Positions 1 to 12,699 of a stretch of 64,000 bases of DNA are shown piece after piece. The notes under the pieces are model-generated. The model ran no database searches, was not told the origin of the DNA, and was given only the letters and a program-made list of their open reading frames with translations. The first letter of the stretch is position 1; each line of letters opens with the position of its first letter. This stretch comes from Piper betle (lineage: Eukaryota > Streptophyta > Magnoliopsida > Piperales > Piperaceae): assembly GCA_033002965.1 (NCBI GenBank), contig JAURVB010012869.1, positions 1 to 64,000 on the forward strand, in the 5' to 3' direction. A program made the position numbers and the translations under genes.

Positions 1-228
1 CTAATTACATTTTTGGGGAAATTTTGTCCCTTTTATTTTATAATTTTTACTAATTTTGATTGTAATTGTGTTGGTGTGAAGTTTAGGTTGTATGTCATTC
101 ATGTAGTGCCATGTTAGGATTTGTGCATGCATTCATTCATGACAGACCTAACCGGGTTAGCCGACCTAACCGGGGCCTGTAACATGCCGGTTCGGTTCAC
201 GAGCGTGAACCGGATTTGGGGTGTTACA
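1..228 (+). repeat. 3' tail of a large Ty3/gypsy-type LTR (cut by window edge)
   Basis: The first 228 bases match the last ~230 bases of the LTRs ending at 4621 and 53268. They finish with the same terminal block (CCGGATTTGGGGTGTTACA). The match is closer to the solo LTR ending at 53268 than to the LTR at 1616-4621. This tail also lacks a ~45-base segment (around TTCATCTTAAGACGCCGAGA) that both other copies carry, so it need not be the 5' partner of the next LTR. The start of the repeat lies outside the window. Confidence 0.8.
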
Positions 229-1615
229 ACATGCCTACTGTCAGCTGATTGAACTAGAGCCATTTAGGAGCCATTTTTTAGATTCATCATTGATTGACTG
301 TTCCACAGCCTGATCACCTGTGGCATAGTAAATTATGGTGATCTTAAAGACAAGTACATAGACCTACCGATAATTTGGCCACCTAGTATGCTACATAGGG
401 ATTTCATCTCCCCTACCACTTGCATGACACCTTGACCTCACCATAGATCAGAGAGACATACCTATGTAGCAGGTCTTTCTTAGCCTAGTGGATTCCCCCA
501 TTTACCTGGTGTCAGACACCACATGTGAGAATGAGATAGCATCCATTGAGAGTTCTTGAGCAATGTGACTAGATTTCCACGATATTCAGCCTCCCTTCCT
601 ATAACCTAGAGATGTCAGACAGAGTAGATTTTCACATGAGGATTCCCACTCACCCCTTTGTATGTATCAGTTCTACCATCAGTTTATCCAGAGGATGGCG
701 ATGAGTATACATTGACCAGAGGACAAACCAGATGACACAGACCAGATGCAGACTCTACAGTCCCATGCAGAGTATGTTATCATACTCCTTGAGATACACT
801 GTGTATGTACAGGTGTTCTCGACTCCTTTCAGCAGTAGTTAGTGGTTGTATAGATAGTCACCTGAGCCGTAGTATGCAGTAGAGTCATAGCAGCTATCCT
901 TGTTCTCTTATAGAATAGAGTGAGATACTTGACTCAGGACCGAGTCAACTAGGACCTAGTGAGCGGTCTAGTTCCTTATATAGAGACACCTGAGAGTTGG
1001 ATCTAGACTGGCAACAGTGAGCCCTACAGCTCATTAGTTTATACACTCGACCTAGCAGGAGACTCATAGCATACTTTAGGTTGGTTGTAGGACTTAGGAA
1101 TAGAGTTTCTTGAGAGTACATGTAGGTGACTTTTCACAGATGAGGATTAGAGGGACATGGGTAGATGCTAGCAGGTAGGTCTTACCCTCGATGTAGTTTT
1201 CCTAGACATAGCTCAGATTAGAACCTTGCGATACTCTAGAGTATCTGCTTGACCAACCCAATATGCCCTTAGGGGTGACCTAGGTTTTCCGCCGAGTTAG
1301 CAGTAGGGACCAGAAAAGAAGAGAATCATGATGGTAATCTCAAAACAGGCATAGACCACAGTAAGGATCAAGACAGAAGAGAAGGATGATGATAATGTCA
1401 AAACAGACATAGGAAGTATAGAATCGAAAATGTTTGAGGTGGTCAGCATCACAAGCAGGACACGCCACGCCGGCACCACTACAGTCAGTGAGGATGTACA
1501 TGACTATCGAAGAGTAGAGGATACAACTGATGTGTATGTAGCTTCCAGGTAGTAGTTCAGTATAACCTCCTTGAGTTGAAATTTCGAGGACAAAATTTTT
1601 ATAAGGAGGGAAGAT
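229..1615 (+). mobile_element. Short non-coding internal region of an LTR element
   Basis: This stretch lies between two LTR sequences and has no recognisable gag or pol reading frame on either strand; all frames are broken by frequent stops. Its right end (TTCGAGGACAAAATTTTTATAAGGAGGGAAGAT across 1583-1615, key part AAGGAGGGAAGA) is the purine-rich tract and 3' end signature typical of plant Ty3/gypsy chromovirus elements of the Del/Tekay type. No clear primer-binding site is visible just after the left LTR. It is best read as a deletion derivative or a LARD-like non-autonomous element; recombination between two separate copies is an alternative. Confidence 0.55.
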
Positions 1616-4600
1616 TGTAAAACCCACTGATTCGAGTTAGGGTTTTATATTCAGAACCGGTCGGTTCGACCGTTAGTTTCGAGTTGAGTCAGATTCAGAA
1701 CACGTGTACTGAGCTGACGCCAGTCGCGTGTATGAGCTATGAGGGTCATGCGTACCCAAGTATATGATGATAACGTCATGAACACAGCAGAACAAAATGA
1801 GTTATCAGAATATATGAGAGTATGCCAGTTATTTTTTTCTTTTTATATATAGTGGATCGTAGAATTAGTTTTAGGCCGTTTACCGCGTTAGGACGCGTTA
1901 CGGGCAGTTTGGGTGGGTTGATAGTTCTAGAGCATATCATTATGATGTTTTGGTGTTTGTTTGATTTTATGGGATTTTTCCCGATTTTTTTTAGGATTTA
2001 ATACGACTTAGTTATTATTCTTGACTCGAGTCAGAGACGAGTCAAGTCTTATTTACGAGTTTGCCACCAAACTCCCCCGACCTTTTCTTCTTGCTCGCCC
2101 AAACCCTTGCCCCGACGCCGCCCCTTTTTGCTTGTCGTCGCTGCCGCCGTGGATGTCGGCCTTGCCACCAATCGATCGCCGCCTAGCCCCGCCACGGCGT
2201 CGCCATGCTGCCCCGACCAGACCCGGCCACCATTCGGCCTCCACGACACCGGACCGCCGTGACTAGCTCCATGCCCGTGTTGCGCTTCCATCGCCGATCG
2301 CACCGCCGGCGACCATCGCCGCCGCGATCTAGCTATAGCCTCGACACCCTCGACCACCCAGCAACCTTCCCCGACCGGAGCGGAGGCCATCGCCGCCCAG
2401 GCCGGCTGGATCTAGCTACCCATCGCCGCCGGCCTCTATTTTGCCATTTTCCGGCGAGCCGCCACCTCCGTCGACCATGTCGATGCCGTAGATGAGTCGG
2501 GCTCGCCGAGCCGGTTCCAATGGTACCCAATATGACCCCTATCCAGCTAGTAGACGCCGCCGGCGATTGTTGCCGGAAAACCGCCGGAGAGGTGCCGGAA
2601 AACCACTAAAGCCACTGAAAACCGCCAGAACTTGCCGGAAAACCGGATTCACTGGAGTTCGCCGGATCTTCCACGGAGCTCATCCAGTCGATCCCAATCG
2701 AACTTTGGATGCTGATGAGCGCCGAATTCGAGCTCCGAGACGCGCGACGAAACCCTAGTCGTCGCCAATTGCCGATGACATGAGGTATAATTACCTCTGA
2801 GTTAGTTATTTAAAATTGATGATTGTTAGCACAACATGCTAGGATTGAATAATTGTTATGATAAATGTATGAGTATGAGTGCAGTGATGATTGCATGATG
2901 CAATTAATTGGGAATGAATAGTGAGTGATCTAATGAGGTAGATCGAGTTTGAGCATGCTAATCGAGTATGACATAACTTAGAAAAATAGTATAAAATTGG
3001 TATGAATAGGATGACTTAGAATTATTTTCACATTATGATTATTTGACTGTTGATGGATGTTATTCGTATTGTGTGTGATGTTCATTGAGTTTGATGCATC
3101 ATTTAGTTAGCGGGCGTTAGTATTTAGTTTTGATGTGTAGGTACGAAGTAGGAGCTCGCCGCCTAGGCGCGATGACACGCTTGGAGCTTCTACCAGGTCC
3201 GTTTAGGACTCGTCTCTGTTTTACGTTCTCTTCTATTGTATGTTTATTTTATTATTTGCAGGACGGGTTAAGTGGCGTTTTATTGGATCCCACTTAACTC
3301 GGGCCATTTAACCGAACAGTTTTTCGGATTAATAACCCCTCGAGGATGAGATCCCTCGAGGATGATTTCGAAAACAAGATCCACCACAAGTTGCCTTCGG
3401 GCCTATTATATAAATCCCTACCCAGCCCTATATATATGTAGTTTTCGCGTTTTCAGTGAGACGAGAGATGGAGAAACCGACTGCACGTACCATGAGCGGA
3501 TGCCGTGACAGTCAAAGCGGGCTCTGGATTAGTGCCAGCAGACTGTTCCATTCCCGAGGGATCCTGACAACTCCGCGTTTGAGTTCCTCACACCCGGAGA
3601 ACGTGGAGGTTTACGGGTACTGTTTAGTACAGCGCATGTCCGGACTTGTGGTTCAAAGGGTACTAAAGGCGACTGCCTGAGAGTACTCGGCCTTCGTGCT
3701 CAAGGCCAGGAGAAATATGGAGGTAAGGAGAGGGCTTAGGATTTGAGACCAGAAAATGAAGTAAGAAAATGCCGAGAGCGGCATCAGCAGTAGCAGATCA
3801 GTAAGTTCGGGATGCTACCGGGTCTGCAGCCCAGTGGCTCCTCAGTAGTGCCCTTCAGAGTGTTCACGTGGAGTATATGATGTTTTCTTTCATATGAGAG
3901 TTTGCTCTCATAGCCAGCTTGTTATAGTTATTTTATTTTCCGGACCAGTAACACTTGTTACTGACGTGTTTTTATACTATATGTAGGTAATAATCACGAG
4001 TTGGAGGAGCCAGCTTGGACGGAGGAGCAATGATGTCGTTTGCACACATGTCAGTCGATAGAGTAATTAATGTTTTTGTTATGATGTTATTATCTTGAGA
4101 ATGACGTGAAATGCTGAGACATGATATGATGTGATTAAATGCTTAAGATATGATGATAGGATGTAATTAAGTGCTAAGAGATGATGAGATGATGTGAACA
4201 CGAATAGATTGCGCAATGGAAGCATGGTGGGTTGAGACCCAAGTTTCAAAATGAGTTACAACATGTTAGATTTTGTATTTTGTATGAATGAAATTGTTTG
4301 ATATATGGTTATATATATATTTGCATATGTATATTTGACAGGGTGGCCCCTAATTGCATTTTTAGGGGAAACTCTGTCCGTTATATTTCAAAATTTTTAT
4401 TAATTTTTATCGGGATTGTCTTGGTGTGTACTTTGATTTGCATGTCATTCATGTAGTACCATGTTAGGGTTTGTGCATTCATCCATGCATTGAGAGTTGT
4501 ATCTTCATCTTAAGACGCCGAGATTGGATCCGCATGAGTTAGCTTCGAGTTAGCTGACCTAATTGGGGCCTATAACATTCTGGTTTGGTTAACGGGCGTA

Positions 4601-4621
4601 AACTAGATTTGGGGTGTTACA
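1616..4621 (+). repeat. Large LTR (3,006 bp), Ty3/gypsy Del/Tekay-like
   Basis: It begins TGTAAAACCC directly after a purine tract and ends GGGGTGTTACA, the same termini as the solo LTR at 50358-53268. Similarity to that copy is very high at 1616-2000 and 3100-3730 and clearly lower near the 3' end, where many CG dinucleotides have become TG or CA (for example around 4570-4610). Inside is a GC-rich block at about 2070-2760 with open frames. Those frames are not conserved in the other copy, so I do not call them genes. The LTR abuts the GC-rich core of an AATCGG element at 4622 and may have inserted into it. Confidence 0.85.
3404..3414 (+). promoter_or_regulatory. TATA-like box within the LTR
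   Basis: TATTATATAAAT lies in the best conserved part of the LTR family. The surrounding block is kept in the copies at about 7570-7800, 51880-52150 and 63220-63460, and the box itself is identical at 52124-52134. Conservation across diverged copies fits a core promoter, but this is inference from sequence alone. Confidence 0.35.
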
Positions 4622-5122
4622 GGCGGGGCAAGGCAGAGGCACAAGAAGGGGGGATAGGCGGGGCCGACAGGGGGCGGCAGGGTGGGGCCGGGTCAGTGGG
4701 GGACGGGTTGGGGCAATGGGAAGGGGGTGGCAGGGCGGGGAAGAGGCGCGAGGAGGGGCGACGGGCCAGGGCTGGGGGGGGAAGCGGGTGGGGTAGGTGG
4801 GGGGAGGCTGGCTAGGCGGGACCAGCAGGGGGAGGCCAGGCTGGACGGCACCGGTGTGGGGAGGCGAGGCCGGGTGGGACCAGCGGGGCAGGTTGCCGAC
4901 AGTGGCGGCAGGGGTGAAGGAGCGGGGTCGAGGATGACATTCTTGTAATTAAAAGTTGACTCAACTCCGACTCGAGTAAAAATATATAATTAATTCTAAC
5001 TAATTTTAAAATAATTCTAAAAATATGAAAAATATCATAAAATATAATACACACAATAATATCAACCGTAACTACTCTCGAAAACCGATTCCGATTCTGA
5101 TTCCGATTTTTGCAACTATGCT
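4622..5122 (+). mobile_element. Right half of an AATCGG-rich non-autonomous DNA element
   Basis: A GC-rich core (4622-4930) is followed by a block with GTAATTAAAAGTTGACTC and an AT-rich stretch, then CGATTCCGATT-type repeats ending near TTTTTGCAACTATGCTT. The same order is seen at 40250-40860. The terminus matches the reverse complement of the left end of the copy at 48851 (TAGCATAGTTAGAAAAATCGG). The left half is missing, cut at the LTR boundary at 4621. Subterminal short repeats and matching ends suggest a hAT-like element, but no target duplication could be confirmed. Confidence 0.5.
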
Positions 5123-5962
5123 TGCCACTACTCAACCGTAGCTAAATCTAACCATGAGATAGCTACAACAAATGGTGGCAATAGTTGAAAACTTTTTCTC
5201 TTAACCACGGTAATTATAACACCCCAATTCGGCCCACAAAGACAAAAAATTTTATAAGGAGGAGATGTTGTAAAACCCAAGCTTTGGGTTAGGTTTACCC
5301 ACTTGTTCCCTTGCCCCAGTATGAGTCAATCTTGAGTCGATTCAGTTTTCAGACTATGAGTATGAGACCTAGATGGCTGAACATGTTATGATGGTTAAGT
5401 ATACTCTATTTATAGATTATATCTTTAATTATGCTACAAGAGAGCATGAGTTATTAATGTATACTTGAGATATATGAGTTCTTGCTTGTATTAGCTCAGG
5501 GTCTAAGGCTAGATATAGGTGGTTGTAATATTTAGTATCTATTTAGGTTTTCTTAGGGTATCTTTTGCGTATGCATCATACATGTTTTAGATTACCAGAT
5601 TGCCTATGTAGGCCCAGTTTGATTTGAGTATCAAATCATCACCTATTGAGGCTAAGGTTTCGAGGCTTGTTTAGTTTATTTGCCTCGATTTCCATCCATA
5701 GAGGCTCCATTAGGTTTTAAGTCAACCGCACTAGCTCTACAATCAACCCGACAACCAAATCGCTCCATGTGGCAAGATTGGGTTGTCCACATCACTCTTA
5801 ACAAAGCCTCTCATTTTCCTTGGATTTCTCCCACATTTTTGGAGTATTTTTAGCCACGGCACTGCCACCACTTTGGCTCGCCGCCAGGGAGACTTTGGCC
5901 ACCCTCCAGCTATCAAACTGGCGCCACTGTGACCACCTCGTAGCTGACTATCGACCTAGACC

Positions 5963-6372
5963 CTCCACTACCATTGGTGTTGCCGCAGTTGCCGCCACGC
6001 TGACAGTGTTTTGTTTGCCAGATTTCCACCACAAACACCGCCTTTTAAGGCTTTTTCTAGCACCGACAACCTCTCTTGGAGAGGTTGACTACCCAAATTG
6101 ACCCCCTTCCCATGGCCAACATTTTGAGACCAACCCCGACCCTCGCCGCATTCGCCACCAGCAACTCCTCCACTACCATTGGTGTTGCCACAGTTGCCGC
6201 CACCGACAGTGTTTTGTTTGCCAGATTTCCACCACAAACACCGCCATTTTAAGGCTTTCTAGCACCGACAACCTCTCTTTGAGAGGTTGACTACACAAAT
6301 TGACTCCCTTCCCATGGCCAACATTTTGAGACCAACCCGACCCCTGCCGCATTCGCCACCAGCAGTCCCTCC
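5963..6372 (+). repeat. 205-bp tandem duplication
   Basis: Two adjacent copies, 5963-6167 and 6168-6372, both begin CTCCACTACCATTGGTGTTG and share GCCAGATTTCCACCACAAAC and CCATGGCCAACATTTTGAGA. They differ by scattered substitutions and small indels. The duplication lies in the GC-rich block of the diverged LTR. The reading frames seen here (mainly antisense) are repeats of each other and not evidence of a gene. Confidence 0.9.
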
Positions 6373-7805
6373 ACTCTCGATGGTAGTAACCTACTTCACA
6401 ACCGTTCTCTGGTAGTCGACAGCCAGACTCCATTGGCCACCGCCTCCATCACACTCCTTATTCTTCCCTTTGTCAAACACAATCGTTGTAGTCTCTGCAA
6501 TGTCATCATCAACGTTTTCTAACGACGAGTACCGATGGCCAAGTTGGGGCCCCTTTGCCCGCTCCACCATGTCCGTAGTCAAGCCTAGACCCATCTAGTT
6601 CACTTGTCCGATCCACTGACCTAACCCAGCCCACTGTTTTAGCCGACCTAAACCAGCCCAATTGACTCGGTCACCTATTGCAGCTCGTTTTCACCCATTT
6701 TTCTTTCATTTTTCGATTGTTTCCGGTAATTCAAGGTTCCCTACATTATTTTAAATGTATATTCACATGATTTGGTATATTTTGATTTTACGAGTATTTT
6801 TCCTTATTTATCATTTATTTGTTTGTTTGTTTATTCATTAATGTTTATTTCTTATTTTTTATATATTTGTTGATTATAATGTATGCTCGTATAATTATTT
6901 ATTATTATTTATGGTATATTTACTTAGAAATATTAATCTCATTCATGTTTATCGAATCTTATTTAATTATTTATTTAATTATCTAATTGCATACATATCA
7001 TTTACTCATGTTTAGATGTGTTCATATATTTGATAATTATATTGTTATTATTCATGATTAATTACTATTAACTATTTATTCATTTAATTATTCGATGATT
7101 TATTTATTTACTAATTTGTATATGTGTTAATATTTACTCGCATTAGTTACAAAATCATGTAGTACTATTTATTATTAATATTTCTCAATTGATGTATTAT
7201 TTATTTATTTATCATTTTGTTAGATAAGTGAGTTTATTTAATTAATTATTAATTAAATTATTATTTAATTATTATTTATTATTTATTCACCTATTTATTT
7301 TCATGCATGTTTAGTTGTCACTTATTAATGTTGTGATGTTTACTCGCGTATCTATTATTTTTATTTATTATCCTTTTATTTTTTTGACTTATTCTATTTA
7401 TTTATTTGTTTTACACTGTCCTTGGTTTGATCTAATGTTATTGTTAATGTGAGCACATACTGCGACCATGCATCATATGGAGTTGTTAGGTGTTTGCTTA
7501 GGAGTGGGTTCTAATGTTGGTCCCGAAGTCTGCGGTTGTCATAGATGTTCATCATGCTTTGAGCTTAGACCTTATGTCCGTTAGGACTCTGCTCAACTTG
7601 ATCTTTCTACTCTATTGTAGATTTGATTTTTAGATTGTATGACATGTTAAATGACTATTTTATCGAACCTCACTTAGCACGGGCTATCCAAACGCATTTT
7701 GCTTCTATGATTAATAATCCTCAAGGATGAGATTCCTCTGTGTTATTTTTGAACTTAACTCCACCTCATATTGCCTTTGGGCCTACTTATATGTCTATTC
7801 TAGCG

Positions 7806-7806
7806 T

Positions 7807-7852
<46 letters not shown>
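7806..7852. repeat. (TA)n microsatellite
   Basis: Near-perfect TA dinucleotide run with one interrupting C, located in the diverged LTR where the younger copies have only a short TATATATATG. Confidence 0.95.
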
Positions 7853-7854
<2 letters not shown>

Positions 7855-8923
7855 CAGATTTCAGTGAGACGAGAGTTGGTGGATTTGACCTTGCGTATAC
7901 CATGGGTGGGTGCATACGCAAATAGTAGTGGGGCTTTAGATTAGTGAGAGGGTTATTTCATTCCTGAGGACCCTGACATTTCTACGTCTTAGCTTCCTCA
8001 CACTCGGAAAGTGAGTAGAATAGACGGGTACTACTGTGTACAATGCATGTCTCAACTTGTAGTACCAATGGGTATTGAAGGCGACTGCCTGAGAGTATTC
8101 GACTCTTTGTGCTATTGATCAAGAGTTATACAGAGGTTTGGAGAATGTTTAGGATATGTACTTTTTCCTCGAGAGTGGGACCAATTATTGCCGAAAGAGG
8201 CATTTGTTGAGAGTGGCATAACACTAATTCAGTTTGGGATTTTACCGAGTATAGCAACTTAATGACTCCTCAATAGATGCCCTCTAAGTAATACCATAAA
8301 GATTATATGTTATTTTCCTTCCTCATGAAAAATAGATTCCATTTGACAGTTTGTACTAGTTATTTTCCAAATTAGTAACACTTATTGTTGACGTTTTTCC
8401 TATTATATATATAAGTCTTATATTATTGTGTGTTGGGTTGACTTTGGTGCAAAATGCTACACACATTTGCGCCCTTTTTTCTTTTTGTGTTTTTGTTTAT
8501 GCTTGACGCATGCTCATGTATATATTCCATGGATTGTGATGTGTGTTCTAACCCGCTTATCTATCAGTAGATCATATATGACACCAAGTCTCGATGAAAT
8601 ATTTAGATTTTAGCTTCAGCAGTTATTTTAATATATTTACTATCTTATTTTATTTATTTATATTTTGTTTTTTCTATATTTTAGGTGTTCTCATGTCATG
8701 ACATTATATGTAGCTCTTTATTAGGTTATTGCAAAGATTCATGCATCCTGTTGGTGCTATATTTAGTTATGCCTTCCTTTCTCAAAATGCCAAGAGGGTT
8801 GTTTTCGTCGGTTTTTCGTTTGAGTCTTGCAAATTAATCGATTTAGACATGATTCATTTTGAACGTAAAAGTTTTGATACTGTTCAAAGGTGAACCAGAT
8901 TTGTGGCATTATATACAGTCCAA

Positions 8924-8930
<7 letters not shown>

Positions 8931-8979
<49 letters not shown>
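8931..8979. repeat. (AT)n microsatellite
   Basis: Uninterrupted AT dinucleotide run of about 24 units. It produces spurious YIYI-type open frames on both strands. Confidence 0.97.
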
Positions 8980-8984
<5 letters not shown>

Positions 8985-9669
8985 TATGGCTATAAATATG
9001 AGCATCAATGCAGACACATACGTCCACCAATGGTGGACACCCTGTGATTCAATTGTCACCCTAGCGACAAGGGACACAAGCTGATCCAGCTCGAGCCAAG
9101 CCCAAAGCGCATATGGACACCGAATGCAAATCACCTCAGGCGGTCTTCTCTAAGGTGGCCCACGTGCAACACCATGCAGGGCAGCATGGTCATATACTAA
9201 GCCTGACGTGGATCACGGTTAACTTTCAACCCAGGATAAACGTCCCGTTATCGTTACCATTAACTTTCAAACCCAAAAGAAAAGAGACCAAAACCCTTCC
9301 CTTCTATATAAACCCTCAGACAACTCTCTCCATGGCTATCATTGCCACCATCGGAGTCGCCGACCATCCATCGTCACCGTCGAAGTCGCTGACCATCCGT
9401 CGTCACCGTTGGAATGCCAACCATCTGCCATCGCTCCTGTCAAGGTTGCCTACGCTACCGCTGGAGTCACCAACTTCTCTACCATATCATGAAGGGCATC
9501 TAGTGAGATGGCATCTCCCTCACTCTCATCTTATAGAGGTCATCTCCTCCCACAAGAAGCTCGCCACCTTATAGAGGTCATCGCCTCCCACAAGAAACTC
9601 GCCACCTTGGTGAGGCAATGATGGCTCCTTTGTCATATATTTAATTTAACCAAATTATACCCAAAAAAA
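8980..9669 (+). other. Unclassified region with promoter-like TATA and short tandem repeat
   Basis: No gene is recognised. The 153-codon frame at 9113-9574 is compositionally driven and contains internal repeats. CTATATAAACCC at about 9304 resembles a plant TATA box followed by a CT-rich leader, as in many LTRs, so this may be part of an unrecognised retroelement. A 38-bp unit starting CTTATAGAGGTCATC is repeated at 9530-9567 and 9568-9605. Confidence 0.3.
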
Positions 9670-10088
9670 TATTACAATAAAACCTTATTCTTCTTTATAT
9701 TAAATTATCAAAAATAAAATTTGATAACGGAAGCGTAACTAATCCATAAAAGCAAAAAGATTCTTAATTTCTTTAGGTTTTGATCTTCCAAATTCAACAT
9801 TTAAGCTCAAAAATCAGAGTTTCCGGATGATGAGATACCAAAAAGAAAAACTACGAGCAAATTTGGGAACCATAACCGCATTTATCCTTATCTTTTATAA
9901 TTTTAATTTAACCCATCATAAATTAAAAATTACAAAAATAGCATCTACACATATTTATCCATACTTATCTTAAATATTAATGGCTTATTAATCTTAACTT
10001 TAATAGATAAATTTAATTTAGGTCAAACTTTAATAATAGCATATGATACAATTATATATACATGTATATATACGTCCAAAATCTAACA
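9670..10088 (-). repeat. Degenerate solo LTR related to the copia element at 11834-17872
   Basis: The order of conserved blocks matches the copia LTR at 11834-12278: TTAAATTATC near the start, ACGGAAGCGTAAC, GATCTTCCAAATTCAA, GATGAGATACCA, GGGAACCATAACC, GCATATGATACAATT and a TCTAACA end. Overall similarity is low, and no target duplication or paired LTR is seen. Edges are approximate. Orientation is given as that of the complete element. Confidence 0.6.
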
Positions 10089-11828
10089 TCCTTACCTTCG
10101 ACAAATCTTGCCAAGCTCCAATAACAAAATAAATAGTTTAAAGGGGAAGTATTTTTTGCTGTGATTGTGATAATTTAGGTAATAATTAATCATCTAGAAT
10201 TAAAGTTTCTTATTTGAAATGGAATTACTGGTACATTCTGGAATGTTGGAATATAGAGTATATCTAACGTATAGCCTACATTCAGATTCATGTGGATAGA
10301 TATTTGATCATATGATCCATCATTAAAGTTTCTACCGCTTATCTTTTTGTGTGTTTTATGGTGAATATGATGCTATTTATTTATTTTGTACATTTGTTGA
10401 TTGATATTTCTCTTTTAACATAGTTTTTTTATAGCGCAAGTTTTTGTAGTTGTAGGCTCTCTTTCTCACAAAGAGCAAGTTTGATTATTTGGAAGTAAAT
10501 GGCTACAAAATCAAGCAATTAACCTCTCTTATATGCAATTCTATCTAGACACTTCAGTTGACAATTGTGCTTTTCTCACAGGTTTGGCTAGAATAACTTT
10601 GTGTGAACCATGAAAGCTTTAATGCCAAGCTAAATAAACGCCACTCAAGTTTCTCTACTCAAGAAGCTGTGAGCCGAAAAAACTATTACAAATGCTTCAC
10701 TTGTAGGATGCCATATATACATTTCTGGATTTGACAAAGGGCAGACAACATTTCATATTTAAATGGAGCATGAGCTTCTTGTAATTAATCCTTGCTGTTT
10801 CTTTGTATATTCAATTGTTTCAATTGGCACTTGTAGTTTTTGGAACTCCCTTGTATTTTAATTCATTTGGGCAGGAATATCCAATGTTGCAAAACACAGA
10901 TCCCATATGAATTTACAAGCCGCAGTAGCTGCAAAGGCATTGTACCAAGAAATTCATATTACCATTTTATTGACTTATATTAGCGGTAAGTATAAACTAC
11001 ACTCCTCTTGCAATATCAATGATCACAATAATAAGGAATTCTGTCTGGAGCTACTAAAGTATAAACTTGACCACTCCGCTCCACTGGATTGTTCGTTGGA
11101 AGACTACTTTCTCTTTAACTACATGCTCAAAAGCATCGTCGCAAAAACTACATGCTGCATTGCCTTGCAACATAATATAATATTCAATCGAACAATATTA
11201 CTAAATGTCATTTATTTGTTTGCATTTTTAAGAGTTCATAGCAACATAAAATATTATAATGACATTTCATAATCTAGTTTTCTGGGTAATGTGAGGCTCC
11301 ACTATCCTTTGTTGCATTGCTTGCCTTGAGCTTTTTCAATTGAGTCTACTTCATTCATCAAAACTCTGTCATTGGAACATGAAAATTCTGGCCATAAAAC
11401 CAGCTATAAAAAGTTGACTTAATGAAATTGGATATGAAATTAGGATAATATAATAATTTGAACCATCACTAAAATAATTTTCGTTGTGCTTGCTTTACCC
11501 CTTCCATTCTTGTTTCTTCTTCCCTTTCCAGGAGGAGTGATGAATTATCATTTGAATCTTCGCTTTGAATTTCTTTATCTGGGTTGGACACATTACCCAT
11601 CTGGAAAGAAGGCAACTCGAGCATTACATTTTTGTACTTCAAGCAACATTTCATCAATACTAGAAAGAACAAGAGTGGTGGCTTCTTTAGTCAAGCCTGC
11701 CTCTCAAGCCAACAGCTTAGTAGCAAAGCAGATTTCATTATTGCATTTAGTATGTGTAATATAGAACCATCCTTGTTACAGACAGAACCTTCCATTCTTT
11801 GTTCTTCTTTGGTCCATCTTTTCTAGAT
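10089..11828. other. Intergenic, no supported gene
   Basis: AT-rich DNA. The longest frames (10907-11272 and 11486-11764, +) have no recognisable domain, no conserved motif and no supporting promoter or splice structure. The copia element at 11834 interrupts the right edge of this region. Confidence 0.5.
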
Positions 11829-11833
11829 GTATC
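11829..11833. other. Target-site duplication GTATC (left)
   Basis: GTATC directly precedes the left LTR and is repeated directly after the right LTR at 17873-17877, as expected for a 5-bp integrase-made duplication. Confidence 0.95.
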
Positions 11834-12278
11834 TGATAGACTTTATTTAGAATTTAGATTTCATATCAAATTATCGAGAGAAATAAAATAAATAAATGAA
11901 ATAGCGGAAGCGTACCTGAAGCCATAAAGAAATCAGAGTCTTGATCACTTAGGTTTTGGATCTTCCAAATTCAAGACTAGTTTTCTAAACCAAAGTTCTG
12001 GACAATGGGATACCAGAACGAAAACCAGATATGAATTCAGGGACCATAACCTCCATATTTATAGCCTTAGTTCCATAAATTCAATTCCACCCATAACGAA
12101 GAGAATTTATGAAAGGTATCTACACATTAAATTCCACACTTTTCTCATTAAATTCCACACCTTAATTTATGGCTCATAACCTTTAACTTTAGTAGATCAA
12201 TTTAATTTAGCCAACCTTATATAATAACATATGATACAATTCCTGATTCATGTATATATTTATGTCCAATTTCCAACA
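11834..12278 (-). repeat. Copia 3' LTR (445 bp)
   Basis: On the minus strand it begins TGTTGGAAATTGGACATAAA and ends with CA (TG...CA termini). It is 99% identical to 17427-17872. Confidence 0.97.
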
Positions 12279-12293
12279 ATCTCCCACTTGGAC
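12279..12293 (-). other. Polypurine tract of the copia element
   Basis: On the minus strand GTCCAAGTGGGAGAT lies directly against the 3' LTR, the expected site of plus-strand DNA priming. Confidence 0.8.
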
Positions 12294-12699
12294 TTAATAT
12301 ATACACAAAATAATTGTATAACTTTATGAGCTCCAAACATATGTCATTATACCAAAATAACAATCTCGTCCATTAATCAATGTCAATATAGGATCAAGGC
12401 GATTTTCGTCACAATGAGCGTAACTAAACCTTCCATGGTCACATACACCAACATAATCAAATGACATAGATCAAGTATGGATGTGTAGCATGAAAATTAC
12501 ATGTAATTTGATCTGAACATGCCTATTTTCAACTGGTCCAACCTTATGAGATCACCAAAATACCAAAACAGAGTGAACCTTAAACCAAAATACTGCAGTT
12601 TATTACAAACTCCCACTAAAGTAACATATCATCAAATGATACAATACCCATCTGAGCAACATGCTCATGAAAGACCTTGGGTAGTAATCCTTTAGTAAG

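Larger units (their letters stand above)
5269..8480 (+). repeat. Diverged LTR of the same Ty3/gypsy-like family
   Basis: It starts TGTAAAACCC after a purine-rich tract (AAGGAGGAGATGT, preceded by ACAAAAAATTTTATAAGG), the same junction as at 1616. Blocks aligned to the younger LTRs include GGTCCGTTAGGACTC (about 7573), the TTAATAATCCTCAAGGATGAGAT block (about 7708), CAGTGAGACGAGAG (7862) and the GGCGACTGCCTGAGAGTA block (about 8080). Recognisable similarity fades near 8480 and no clear 3' terminus is visible. It carries its own 205-bp tandem duplication and a TA microsatellite. Old relic; no coding potential. Confidence 0.7.

Noticed and set aside
2021..2758. Several 80-110-codon open frames in the GC-rich block of the LTR (also 50765-51507)
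   Set aside because: The corresponding frames in the two LTR copies diverge quickly and change frame, so they are a by-product of GC-rich sequence lacking stops, not a conserved protein.
4585..4948. Gly/Arg-rich frames across the GC-rich core of the AATCGG element
   Set aside because: Open in more than one frame at once, made of short GGCGGGG-type repeats; no domain and not conserved in the other copies.
7740..9134. Proteins with YIYIYI runs on both strands
   Set aside because: Direct translations of TA microsatellites.
10907..11272. 121-codon frame as a possible gene
   Set aside because: AT-rich composition, no motif, no promoter or splice context and no family I recognise.
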